This document shows positions 41,435 to 49,803 of a DNA stretch of 64,000 nt, one piece after another. A model generated the notes under the pieces. That model saw only the letters and a program-made list of their open reading frames with translations, did not search any database and was not told the origin of the DNA. How positions within the stretch are numbered: position 1 is the stretch's first letter; each line of letters starts with the position of its first letter. The translations under genes and the position numbers were made by a program. Origin of the DNA: Micromonospora echinaurantiaca (GTDB lineage: Bacteria > Actinomycetota > Actinomycetes > Mycobacteriales > Micromonosporaceae); NCBI RefSeq assembly GCF_900090235.1, contig NZ_LT607750.1, positions 7,025,501 through 7,089,500 of the forward strand, in the 5' to 3' direction.

Positions 41435-44098
41435 ATGCGGGAGACTGGAGCGGTGACCACGAACGATGCAGAACGACGCCCGCGACCACGCTTCAGGCGG
41501 CGCACCGAGCCCGTTGTTGGCGCGGTCGATCCGGAAGCCCTGTTCGGGGAGCTGCCCCGGACACCGAGGGGCGTGGGTGCCCTGTGGTCGCACCAGGCCG
41601 ACCAGCTTCGGACGTACGCCGAGGATCACCGGGACAGCCCGGACGTGGCGCTTGAGCTTCCGACTGGGTCTGGCAAGACCCTCGTGGGTCTCCTCATATC
41701 GGAGTGGAGGCGCCGGACGCTCGGTCAGCGGGTGGTCTACGCGTGCCCGACCAAGCAACTCGCCCGCCAGGTGTTGCAGAAGGCGAACGCTCAGGGCATC
41801 CCGGCCGTGATCCTTATCGGCTCGCATCGGACCTGGGATCAGGCCGAGCTCGCTCGGTACACGCGAGGCGACGCCATCGCCGTCACCACCTACAGCGCAA
41901 TCTTCAACATCAATTCATACCTGGGTGACGCCCAAACCCTGGTGTTCGACGACGCCCACGCCGCGGAAGGCTTCGTAGCGGAGGCGTGGGGGCTGAGCGT
42001 CGACCGCGAGTTGGACCAGTACGAGCAGTTGTTCGACGCGCTCGGCGATTCTGTGGAGCCGTCCTTTGTTGCGCGGATGGTTGCGCCTGCCGGGCCAGCC
42101 GCCGATGCCGGAGAGGTGCGGCTTATCCCTATCGGTGCAGTCATGCGCCACGCCGCGGAGATTGACCGGGTCTTGGCTGGGCTGAAAGACAATCCTTCTT
42201 ACCGGTTCAGGATGCTGCGCGCCAACCTCAGCTCGTGCCTCTTCTACGTGTCGCGGCGCGAGTTCTACATCCGCCCAATGATTCCTCCAACGTTTGAACA
42301 CGAGCCCTTCACGGGGCCAGTCCAGCGGCTCTACCTGTCGGCGACCCTCGGTGACGCTGGCGAGCTGGAACGCGCCTTCGGTCGCACCGGCTTCAAGCGG
42401 GTCCCCGTGCCTCCGGCGTGGGACAGGACCGGCAGCGGGCGGCGCTTCTTTGTTTTTCCGGAGCTTGCGGCTCCGCCGACCGAGGCTCCACCGAAAGAGA
42501 CTCCGCCGGCCGGCGAGGACACTGAGGGCGCGGATGAGCCAGACGCAGGCTTGCTCGGCGACCTGCTCGACCTCGCCAAGAAGCGACTAGTGCTTACACC
42601 CGACAACGATTCGGCCACCCGTATCGCCGACCTGCTCGGCGTTCCTGACGAGGAGCGCTTCACGGCCAAAGATTCGGATACCGGCATCCAACCGTTCATC
42701 GACGCGGACACTGGCACGCTGCTAGCGCCCAACCGCTACGACGGCATGGACCTGGCCGACGACGCCTGCCACATGATGCTCATGTCCGGTTTGCCGACTG
42801 CATCCCACCTTCAGGATCGGTTCTTGGAAACCAAGCTCCGTGCCACCGAGGTGCTTGACGAGCGGATCCGCACCCGCGTTCTGCAGGGTGCCGGCCGGTG
42901 CACCCGCGGCCCGAAGGATTGGGCTGTCGTCGTGGTGACCGGCGAGGACATCCTGCGCTTCCTGTCGCGTGCAGAGGTGAGGAAGTCGTTGCCGGTCGAG
43001 CTGCAAGCCGAGATCACCTTCGGCCTTGAGCAGAGCCAAGCGGCAGCCGATGATCTGCTCTACCTCGCCGAGAGTGCACTGAACCAGGACGAGATCTGGC
43101 GAGAAGACGCCGAGCCGGAGCTGGCCAAGCTGCGCCGCGAGGCCACCCGTGCCCCCCAGCCCAACGTGAAGGAGTTGGGTGAGAGCGCGGTGCGCGAGGT
43201 GCGGGCCTGGACTTATGCCTGGCAGCAGGACTGGGAACCGGCAGCCCGGACGGCCGTTGAGGTGTTCGAGAACCTGCGGGCGCCCGGCCTCCGGCCATAC
43301 CGCGCCCTGTGGGCCTACCTCGGTAGCGCCTGGTCCGCCCTGGCCTCCACGAACGACACCTCTCCGGCCGCCCTGCGCAGTGCTGACCTGCTGCGTAAAG
43401 CACACGGGGCCTCCGTTGGGACCACATGGCTTAAAGAGGTCCAGCCCCTACCGAGTGCGACCTACGACTCCGACCCGACGGACGAGGAAAGTGTGGAGCG
43501 CGTAATCGCGCTACTACAGGGCAGGCTGAGTTCCCCGGTGAAGTTCGAGCGCGAGTCCTCGAATATGCTCGCGGACCTGAACCAGCGGGAGGCCTCCAGA
43601 TACGAGCAAGGGCTCGTTGCGCTAGGTGAACTCCTGGGCGCAGAGTCGTTCAAGCCACCGGGCAAGGGGAGAGCGGACGCCGCATGGGTGTGGAGCCCGC
43701 TCTGGATGACCATCGAGGCGAAGAGTGAGCAGGAATCGGAAGGCATGCTGAGCATGGACTATGTGCGGCAGACCAATTCCCAGCTCGATTCATTGGCCGG
43801 TGACCGCGAGGTAGAGGCGCCGCCCGAGGGCAGCGTTTCGGTCGTTGTGACGCCTCGCAGTGTGGTCGACCCAGACGCGGTACCGATGGCGGCTCCCCAC
43901 GTCTACCTAGCGACGCCGAAACTCATCATGGATATCGCGCATGACACAGTGCGAGCTTGGAAGGAACTGCGTGGGATGGCCAAGGGGGTGTCTGGCGAGA
44001 TACTCCATCCCGACGTCGCCCGCGTTCGGTGGGAGCACCGCGTGCTGCCCACGCAGGTGAGGGAACGTCTATGCCGGGATTCGATCCGGGGAATTTAA
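41435..44098 (+). CDS. SF2 helicase fused to PD-(D/E)XK-type nuclease domain
   Basis: 887 residues. Walker A PTGSGKT (K81), motif II DDAH (172-175), SAT-like LYLSATLGD, and motif VI QGAGRCTRG (484-492) give an XPD/DinG-like superfamily 2 helicase. A mainly helical middle follows. Near the C-terminus D748-x12-E761-A-K763 (RADAAW...MTIEAKSE) has the spacing of a restriction-endonuclease-like active site, followed by YVRQTNSQLDSL. Helicase-nuclease fusions of this size are typical of DNA-targeting defence systems. ATG 41435 was chosen; GTG 41453 is possible. Not matched to a named system. Confidence 0.75.
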   Translation: MRETGAVTTNDAERRPRPRFRRRTEPVVGAVDPEALFGELPRTPRGVGALWSHQADQLRTYAEDHRDSPDVALELPTGSGKTLVGLLISEWRRRTLGQRVVYACPTKQLARQVLQKANAQGIPAVILIGSHRTWDQAELARYTRGDAIAVTTYSAIFNINSYLGDAQTLVFDDAHAAEGFVAEAWGLSVDRELDQYEQLFDALGDSVEPSFVARMVAPAGPAADAGEVRLIPIGAVMRHAAEIDRVLAGLKDNPSYRFRMLRANLSSCLFYVSRREFYIRPMIPPTFEHEPFTGPVQRLYLSATLGDAGELERAFGRTGFKRVPVPPAWDRTGSGRRFFVFPELAAPPTEAPPKETPPAGEDTEGADEPDAGLLGDLLDLAKKRLVLTPDNDSATRIADLLGVPDEERFTAKDSDTGIQPFIDADTGTLLAPNRYDGMDLADDACHMMLMSGLPTASHLQDRFLETKLRATEVLDERIRTRVLQGAGRCTRGPKDWAVVVVTGEDILRFLSRAEVRKSLPVELQAEITFGLEQSQAAADDLLYLAESALNQDEIWREDAEPELAKLRREATRAPQPNVKELGESAVREVRAWTYAWQQDWEPAARTAVEVFENLRAPGLRPYRALWAYLGSAWSALASTNDTSPAALRSADLLRKAHGASVGTTWLKEVQPLPSATYDSDPTDEESVERVIALLQGRLSSPVKFERESSNMLADLNQREASRYEQGLVALGELLGAESFKPPGKGRADAAWVWSPLWMTIEAKSEQESEGMLSMDYVRQTNSQLDSLAGDREVEAPPEGSVSVVVTPRSVVDPDAVPMAAPHVYLATPKLIMDIAHDTVRAWKELRGMAKGVSGEILHPDVARVRWEHRVLPTQVRERLCRDSIRGI

Positions 44099-44106
44099 GT
44101 TTCCCC
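44088..44106 (+). terminator. Possible hairpin terminator after helicase gene
   Basis: GGGGAA (44088-44093) pairs with TTCCCC (44101-44106) around a 7-nt loop, overlapping the helicase stop codon. Short stem and no T-run, so weak. Confidence 0.4.
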
Positions 44107-44483
44107 ACCTCCGGACTTCCATCCGTTCGCTAAACCCGTGGGGTCGTCCGCCGAGCGAATCCCTGAATGATCTTGGCGACCAGCAACTGAGACGCTGCAG
44201 TGCCAAGCATCAGACGGCGCAGGATAAGGCTCTACGTCTTTCTAACCTGCGTCTGCTGTCGTACCCCACTTGATGCGTTACACTGCGGCTTTGGTGGATG
44301 GGTTGCACCTACCTTGAGCATGCCGGATACGGACGTGATGCAGACTGTCCCCGACGGCTGGTGTTCCGGGCATCCACTTCTGCCGAAGAGAGTGCATTCC
44401 GGATGGTTTGGAAGTGCGCAAGTCTAGAGCCTTTCGGATTTACGGCCATGGCTATTTGGCCTGCAGAACGTTAAGATGCCGCT
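44099..44483. other. Low-GC intergenic region before the HEPN-like gene
   Basis: A 75-codon open frame (44200-44427) rich in Cys and Trp is present but without a ribosome site or recognisable domain, and was not called. CCTGCGTCTGCTGTCG at 44246-44261 recurs after the next gene (45911-45926; shortened at 45947-45959). Confidence 0.4.
44246..44261. repeat. Direct repeat CCTGCGTCTGCTGTCG, copy 1
   Basis: A 16-base sequence repeated exactly at 45911-45926 and as 13 bases at 45947-45959. The copies bracket the HEPN-like gene (44484-45866). Confidence 0.6.
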
Positions 44484-45866
44484 GTGACTGAGCAGGAAAT
44501 TTCACGGGGCGACGCGCCGGCCCGCGAGGAGCCTCATTTCGGCGATGCTAGGGATGGCGTATGGTCCCGAGCGATGGCAGCAGGGATCGAGGCCGACTGG
44601 TCGGAGCGCTTCAGAGAGAATGGCGAATCAATAAAAAATCTGACACTCCATCTGCCCAATGGTAGGGAAAAGAGACGTTTGCCAATAGTCCCCCGGAGCG
44701 CGGCAGACTTCCTGCAGGGCAATTTTGAGAGTTGGACGTTCCTGTCGGAATACCTCGCCTTCCTGGATCGCAAAGACCAGGTCATCGAAGCGTTCGTTCG
44801 GCCCGCCGCATCAGGAATGCGCTGGCTGCCCCAAGACCTCCCAGGAGCCGTCCAAACATCTGGCGACCCTCCGGTCACCGAAGTCGATAGCCCCGAAGAA
44901 TTTTCGGCGGAATTAGCGAACAGGCCGACCATGCATATCGATTCCGATAAACCGTGGAAGCTGCCTATTGAAGGATCTACGATTTACGAGGTGGAGTTAT
45001 CGCCTCCATCGCCCGGAATGCAGGGCCTGGAGATCATTCGATATCGTAGACCGCCGAGTTTGAACCGATCCACAACCTTGAAGATCAGAAATGTCAAGTT
45101 GGAGCGCCACGACGATGCCGTCACCCTCCTGGAGAGCCTGTCTGGGGCGCTGTTTTTCGAAGTCGATCTTTTGTATGGAGGACTGTTCCAGCTTGTCCGG
45201 TTCGATCGCGATGTGCCGATTTGGTCCCGGCAGCCCAAAGGTACAACTACTAAGCTCAGGCTTCCAAAAGTGCAATACGCCCAAGAGGCGACTGCGCTCT
45301 ACGAGTATGGACGAACGGCGGTTGGGACACCACTGCTTGAATTCCAAGCGTTCTATCAGGTAATAGAATACTTCTTCCCCTTATTCTCTCGTGCCGAGAC
45401 TCTACGGAGATTGCGTCGACAGCTGTCCGATCCGCGCTTCGATCTGCACGACGAATCGCACCTTAACCAGGTCTTGGCTATCGCCTCCCAGTCGCCGCGC
45501 GGCTTCGGCGGAGAACGGGAACAACTCAAGGACACCCTGGACGCAGTCGTTGAGGACTCGGAACTTCGCGAGTTCATCAAGGCCGATGAAGACCGCGAGA
45601 AGTTTCTTACGGAGGGGAAGAAGATTAAAGATGTGACGGTTATCAACCTGCTGGACGCCGGCAACAGACTGAGCCGTCAGGCCGCGGATCGCGTGTACGA
45701 CATTCGTTGCAGGGTTGTACACACGAAGGAGGACGGCGGCAAGTCGGGAGCCAAAATGATCGTTCCTGGGAGCCGAGAATCTAAGCTCCTTCAGCATGAC
45801 ATCGAATTAGTGCAATTTTTGGCACAGAAGGCGATTATTGCCGGTTCCCGTCGGGCGCCATGGTGA
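44484..45866 (+). CDS. HEPN-like protein of unknown function (possible defence RNase)
   Basis: 460 residues from GTG 44484. No known domain in the first 280 residues. The C-terminal part is helical (EFQAFYQVIEYFFPLFSRAETLRRLRRQL) and ends in YDIRCRVVHTKED, where R408-x4-H413 matches the R-x4-6-H catalytic motif of HEPN ribonucleases, in the usual context of a Y-x-x-R...H helix. GC is lower than in neighbours and rare codons (ATA, AGA, TTA) appear, indicating foreign origin. It sits between a helicase-nuclease and a Fic-Panacea pair, a defence-like setting. The HEPN call is by motif only. Confidence 0.6.
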   Translation: MTEQEISRGDAPAREEPHFGDARDGVWSRAMAAGIEADWSERFRENGESIKNLTLHLPNGREKRRLPIVPRSAADFLQGNFESWTFLSEYLAFLDRKDQVIEAFVRPAASGMRWLPQDLPGAVQTSGDPPVTEVDSPEEFSAELANRPTMHIDSDKPWKLPIEGSTIYEVELSPPSPGMQGLEIIRYRRPPSLNRSTTLKIRNVKLERHDDAVTLLESLSGALFFEVDLLYGGLFQLVRFDRDVPIWSRQPKGTTTKLRLPKVQYAQEATALYEYGRTAVGTPLLEFQAFYQVIEYFFPLFSRAETLRRLRRQLSDPRFDLHDESHLNQVLAIASQSPRGFGGEREQLKDTLDAVVEDSELREFIKADEDREKFLTEGKKIKDVTVINLLDAGNRLSRQAADRVYDIRCRVVHTKEDGGKSGAKMIVPGSRESKLLQHDIELVQFLAQKAIIAGSRRAPW

Positions 45867-45910
45867 TCGCAAATTGCGACACTTCCAAGATTCGGGAGCA
45901 CGGCTCTCAG

Positions 45911-45959
45911 CCTGCGTCTGCTGTCGGGTCTCATGACCTGCATCAACCTGCGTCTGCTG
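45911..45959. repeat. Direct repeats CCTGCGTCTGCTG, copies 2 and 3
   Basis: Copy 2 (45911-45926) matches 44246-44261 over 16 bases. Copy 3 (45947-45959) matches over 13 and shares the preceding AA with copy 1. They start 45 bases after the HEPN-like stop codon. Confidence 0.6.
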
Positions 45960-46112
45960 ATGTGAGAACTTTCTGTACGGCATCAAGGCGGCCCGCGTCG
46001 CGGGCCGCTCGCGCCGCCGAACCTGGGCCGGGCCGATGGCCCGCCGCCGCGCCTCTGGCCTTCGGCCGCCAGCGCGTCGGTGTTAGCCCGCCGGCGGCGC
46101 GACATACGACGG

Positions 46113-46151
46113 AGCCCCGGGCCGCCATGGGTACTGACAGATCCCGGGGCT
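46113..46151. terminator. Hairpin with AGCCCCGGG arms
   Basis: AGCCCCGGG (46113-46121) pairs perfectly with CCCGGGGCT (46143-46151) across a 21-nt loop. A hairpin with nearly the same arms is found at 49104-49146, so this may be a recurring terminator or element-specific structure. Confidence 0.5.
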
Positions 46152-46247
46152 TCGATGTTGAGCACGACAAGGCAGTGCCTCCGGCGGGGTCCTCGGGCAC
46201 TCCGGGATGGTTGGCGCCATCCCGACAACCATCGTCCGGGCAGAGCC

Positions 46248-46325
46248 GAGTGGGTGGGGCCTGCCCGGTCAAGGTCGTTCAGACGGTGGGGTGCTCCACC
46301 TTGACCGGGCAGGCCCCACCCACTC
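46248..46325. repeat. Perfect 28-bp inverted repeat, 22-nt loop
   Basis: Arms 46248-46275 and 46298-46325 are exact reverse complements over 28 bases. The loop contains a further small hairpin (GGTGG/CCACC, 46285-46300). Length and perfection exceed usual terminators in the window. Confidence 0.9.
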
Positions 46326-46442
46326 CACGGTGTGCGGACGAAGGCCGACGGGATGGCAAGGCGGGCATGAGGGCGGGAGATGGCGGGTTGGCAGATCGCA
46401 TTGCGCGCCCTCTCGGCCGCCAGCTCTTATACCCTGAGCGCT

Positions 46443-47024
46443 CTAAATCAATCTGCGGACTACAGGCCGGAGCGCCGCTACAAGAAGGCTCTTATCCAAG
46501 GTTGTCAGGTGAGTGTGGCAAGCTTCGATGTTGTCGGACTCGCTAAGCTCTGACCAGTCCAGTTGATAGCCTGCCGCTGCTCCGAGTTGACGGAAGAAGG
46601 CGCGGAGCGTCCTCCCGTTGCCCTCCCTGAAGGGGTGGCAGACATTCAGCTCGCCATAGTACTCGGCAAGCGAATCCACGAAAGACTCGTGATTCAAGCC
46701 GATCAGATGCCCGTCCTCCCGAGCGAGCTTTCGAAGCAATGCCGAAACCTGATCGTCGACGAAACGCCAGTGGCAGAAGCGCACGCCCTTGCTTATGTCG
46801 ACAGTCCGGGTCTGTCCGGCCCAATCATAGATATCGCTGAACAAAGCTCGGTGAAACCGCTGGAGATGTGCAAGACCGTAGTCACCCGGGATCGTAGTTC
46901 GCGCGATCTGCACGTCTCGCACGGAGACGAGGCGCGCCTCCACCTCCAGGAGCACTATGGGATCCATGACGCCGAGCTTGTTTTGCAGGCACTCCGTGCC
47001 CGGCCAGCAGTAGGGATCAGACAC
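46443..47024 (-). CDS. Fic/DOC family toxin
   Basis: 193 residues from GTG 47024 (VSDPYCWPGTECLQNKLG, the usual Fic N-terminus). The catalytic HPFREGNGRTLR motif spans 130-141 with all key residues (H130, E134, N136, R138, R141). FSDIYDWAGQTRTVDISKG is the flap region. Fic proteins transfer AMP or other groups to target proteins. The start overlaps the upstream DUF4065 antitoxin gene by 8 bases. An inhibitory [S/T]xxxE[G/N] motif is not apparent within the protein, so inhibition is expected from the partner. Confidence 0.88.
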   Translation of the reverse strand: MSDPYCWPGTECLQNKLGVMDPIVLLEVEARLVSVRDVQIARTTIPGDYGLAHLQRFHRALFSDIYDWAGQTRTVDISKGVRFCHWRFVDDQVSALLRKLAREDGHLIGLNHESFVDSLAEYYGELNVCHPFREGNGRTLRAFFRQLGAAAGYQLDWSELSESDNIEACHTHLTTLDKSLLVAALRPVVRRLI

Positions 47025-47607
47025 CGGTAATCCGAGATATCTCCCGGGCAATCAGCTCCTCAGGGCTGATCAGTCCCGCCGCGACATCCCGCAGCTGATT
47101 CTCCCATTCCTCGTCAAACTCTATGCCCTCAAGGGCCGCGCTTGCGCTGGCGAGCGTGACAGCTGTCTCCGGCTCGGCGACCTGCCGTGAATAGTAGTCT
47201 TTGATCGTCTCTACGCTGATAGGGGCATTCGAAGGTGCCGATTCGGGCAATGGGCCCCTTGCCACGCGCCATGGCAGCTCGTTGTGGGTCATACGCGACA
47301 GCTCAATTGCGGAGAAAGAGCCGTACTCCGCAACGACCCACGCAACGCAGTTGAGCTGGTCACCGTTCAGGTTGGCGGACGACCCCAGTGGCCAAGAATC
47401 AATGCTATAACGACCGCGGTGCTGCCTGTAAAGAACCGGCACGACCGGCCCCTGCCTCCAGGCCTCAATCGACTCGTCAAACAGGGTGGTGCCGAAGCGA
47501 GCAAGGTGCCAACCTTGGCAGTAGTACACGAGCTTCTCCAGCTTCATCGCGGACATGCTGCCGAGGCGTTCGATTACAGCGGCTGCAACGTCATGCACTG
47601 TTGCCAT
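47017..47607 (-). CDS. DUF4065 (Panacea/SocA-like) antitoxin
   Basis: 196 residues from ATG 47607, which follows AAGGGGG. KLEKLVYYCQGWHLARFG, ESIEAWRQGPVVPVLYRQHRG and LSRMTHNELPWRVARG are the hallmarks of the Panacea (DUF4065) domain, a domain known to act as an antitoxin for many unrelated toxins. The gene precedes and overlaps the Fic gene, the standard antitoxin-first order. The last 60 residues are a C-terminal extension that could contact Fic. Confidence 0.85.
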   Translation of the reverse strand: MATVHDVAAAVIERLGSMSAMKLEKLVYYCQGWHLARFGTTLFDESIEAWRQGPVVPVLYRQHRGRYSIDSWPLGSSANLNGDQLNCVAWVVAEYGSFSAIELSRMTHNELPWRVARGPLPESAPSNAPISVETIKDYYSRQVAEPETAVTLASASAALEGIEFDEEWENQLRDVAAGLISPEELIAREISRITGV

Positions 47608-47873
47608 GGTCACCCCCTTCGCTCGGTAGCCTAGCGCCATCTCCTACGCGACGTCGTAACTGGCGCGGCGTGTCGGCTTGACTTCCAGTCTATCGGACGG
47701 TCTCTCGCGTTTCTAGAACAGAGGTGCTAACTCGGCTTGGTTTGCTGGCGAAGGTCGGCCGAGTCGCGCGGAGGATCCAGCGCCGTGCGCGGCGAGGCAT
47801 CGCCACGATTGTCAGATCTACGACCCAAACCAGACATTCACGTTGCGCATTCACATCGGTACTCTTTGCGCTC

Positions 47874-48269
47874 ATGGCGTCGCGTGGCAAGTCGAAGCTG
47901 TGGCAGTACTGGGGCTACGGCGTCCTGGCAGTGCTCCTGCTGTCGCTTGGAAGCGCCACGTTCGGCCCGGCCGTCTACCTGGTGCTCCTAGGGCTGCTGC
48001 TGGTCTTCGTACTCTTCACCGCTCCGGTCTACTGCGGAGCGATCAACCGCAGGCGCGGCAACGCCGTTGAGTTCTGCCGCAACAACTCCACTGGGCTGAT
48101 CTTGGGCTGCCACCTTCGACAGCACAAGTTTCAGAAGCTGGGGCGTGAGTGGTGGTCCCTCGGTTGGCGCCAGAAGACTGAAGGACTCTGGACCGGAGGT
48201 CAAGCCAAGATGGCTACCCTCAGCTTCGTTGTCGGCAGCGTGGTTAGTGTCGTCGGTCTCCTGAAGTAG
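47874..48269 (+). CDS. Hypothetical small membrane protein
   Basis: 131 residues from ATG 47874. Two helices near the start (YWGYGVLAVLLLSLGSATFG, AVYLVLLGLLLVFVLFTAPVYCG), then NRRRGNAVEFCRNNSTGLILGCHLRQHKFQKL, and a final hydrophobic segment (LSFVVGSVVSVVGLL). CRNNSTGLxxGCHxRQHKFQK recalls actinobacterial proteins of unknown role found in mobile regions. The ribosome site is poor, and the open frame reaches back to 47724, so the start is uncertain. Confidence 0.6.
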   Translation: MASRGKSKLWQYWGYGVLAVLLLSLGSATFGPAVYLVLLGLLLVFVLFTAPVYCGAINRRRGNAVEFCRNNSTGLILGCHLRQHKFQKLGREWWSLGWRQKTEGLWTGGQAKMATLSFVVGSVVSVVGLLK

Positions 48270-49289
48270 GCAGACCTGCCGCTGGCTGCTTGGGCGGCAG
48301 TGATGGCATGTGACCCGCCTGCGGTTTATGAAGGAACCCAGGGTTGGCTACCTTCTCAGCGAGGTACTGCTCACTAGTCAGCGGCCAGTGCGCCGACTTT
48401 CAGAACCGAGTGCTCGCCGCTCTTAGGTACTGACCCGCCCGGTACGACCCACGGAGCGACCTCTACCGCCAACTGAAGACCCTTAACCAGCGCCTCCCAT
48501 CCATACAGGACGGGGGTGTTGGTCAGTCCAGGGGCGTTGTAGTTACCTGAACACTCTTCGCGTTTACTGCGCCGCGCAGCGCTCCCGTGTCGGTTCGAGG
48601 TATACCCGGCCCACCCCTCGGCCCGTTTCGCGCGTCAGCGTGGCTCTCAGGGCGTCTGGCGCGGCTGTTGCAGCCGGGGCCGGTGGGGTGTGCGGTACTC
48701 TTGACGCGTCGACCTCTCGGGGAGGACCGGCCCTGTGGCCGGGGGTATCGCGCGAGCGTTGCCGTGGTCGGGGGCGGAAGGGCTTTGGCATTCAGGAGGA
48801 TCGTTCGAAGATCAAGTTCCCGGGGGGAGCTTCGTTCAGCACGCGGGCGCGAGGTGTGGACCTGGCAGTCCGGCGGTCGCTGCTGCCTATGAAGCGATCT
48901 TGATTCGTCGTCACCTGCGGGCGACTACATAGAGTTACGCAGAACGTGAGGGTGATGATCACCCCCTGCGTGGGTGCAGTTCTTCCTTCTACTACATCTC
49001 GTGGCCTAGAAACTAAACAGACTCAACATCTAGTAACTACGTCGGTGTGGTTCAGCTTGACGCCATCGAGAACTACCCCTACGCTGAGCGACGAGAACGA
49101 GTAGAGCCCCGGCCAGATGCCGAGGTTCGACATCCGTCCGGGGCTCAGTGCAACTTTGGTAGGGCTGCACTTGAACTCTACAACTGAAGTGGTAGGCCGT
49201 GGTCTAGGCCCCTGTCACATTCAGGTAAACGGATGGCTCGCCTCGCCGCGCATCCGCTGCTCAGACGGCGGGCGCAGAGAGCTGTTTCG
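48270..49289. other. About 1 kb without a convincing gene
   Basis: Small overlapping frames in 48564-48932 occur on both strands with no consistent codon bias or ribosome site. GC drops to a low value between 48950 and 49090 with several stop codons in every frame. A 9-bp hairpin lies at 49104-49146. This may be the remains of deleted genes. Confidence 0.5.
49104..49146. terminator. Hairpin with GAGCCCCGG arms
   Basis: GAGCCCCGG (49104-49112) and CCGGGGCTC (49138-49146) pair perfectly across a 25-nt loop. Arms share eight bases with the 46113-46151 hairpin. Confidence 0.5.
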
Positions 49290-49490
49290 ATGGAATTCCA
49301 GATCCGGAACGCGCAGGGCAGCCAGCGGTACTACTGGCGCATCGTCGCCAGCAACGGCCAGGTGCTCGCCACGTCGGAGACCTACTACAACAAGAGCGAC
49401 GCCCAGAGCGCCGCTCAGTCGGTCAAGTCGAACGCCGCTTCGGCCCCGATCGTGGACTACACGGGAACCGCGTCGTACGGCCGCTGGTGA
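49290..49490 (+). CDS. DUF1508 (YegP-like) protein
   Basis: 66 residues from ATG 49290. MEFQIRNAQGSQRYYWRIVASNGQVLATSETYYNKSDAQSAAQSVKSNA is one DUF1508/YegP repeat, with the W-R-x-x-A-x-N-G-x-x-x-x-x-S-E signature. The longer frame from 49233 adds a non-conserved Arg-rich start. Function unknown. A hairpin follows 12 bases after the stop. Confidence 0.8.
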   Translation: MEFQIRNAQGSQRYYWRIVASNGQVLATSETYYNKSDAQSAAQSVKSNAASAPIVDYTGTASYGRW

Positions 49491-49502
49491 CCTGACGGAG
49501 TT

Positions 49503-49535
49503 GCCCCCGGTGCAAGACTTCCTCGCGCCGGGGGC
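49503..49535 (+). terminator. Hairpin terminator after DUF1508 gene
   Basis: GCCCCCGG (49503-49510) pairs with CCGGGGGC (49528-49535) around a 17-nt loop. Confidence 0.7.
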
Positions 49536-49803
49536 GCTCTGCATTGTGGGTGGCCAGTTGCCCTCGGGCGGCGCTAGTCCTCGTCGGTCGGGCGGGGCTG
49601 ACGGTACTCGGCGATCCAGGCTTCGATGTCCGCAGCAAGCCACACCAAGATCATGCCGTGTCCAGGCCGTCTAACGAGAGCCAACGACGACCATCGTTGA
49701 CCAGCCATGCCAGGCGTAGCAGCAGCTCAGAGCCACAGTCGTGCGGTTTGATCCGCTATGCCCTCTGGTCTAGATCAATACCGCTGGAAGTAGCGCGGCG
49801 GGG

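Larger units (their letters stand above)
45867..46442. other. Structured non-coding region with several inverted repeats
   Basis: No credible gene; long frames on both strands are mirror effects of inverted repeats. It holds two 3' direct repeats (45911-45926, 45947-45959), a 9-bp hairpin (46113-46121/46143-46151) and the 28-bp perfect inverted repeat at 46248-46325. GC rises sharply from 45985 onward compared with both flanks. Confidence 0.6.

Noticed and set aside
44070..44106. tRNA-end-like sequence (GGGATTCGATCC) as attR or tRNA remnant
   Set aside because: Stem bases do not pair as in a T arm and there is no match to the tRNA-Ala 3' end; it is coding sequence for the helicase C-terminus.
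44200..44427. 75-residue Cys/Trp-rich ORF
   Set aside because: No ribosome site, atypical composition, contains the direct repeat CCTGCGTCTGCTG, no recognised family.
45860..46546. 228-codon plus-strand frame and minus-strand frames in the same stretch
   Set aside because: They run through several perfect inverted repeats, have no ribosome site and no domain; mirrored repeats explain the open frames.
48564..48932. Overlapping frames of 65-101 codons
   Set aside because: Both strands and all three plus frames are open to similar extent in GC-rich DNA; no start signals or known motifs.
29866..49490. Prophage
   Set aside because: No capsid, terminase, portal or lysis genes; the rep-spd-tra set fits an AICE.
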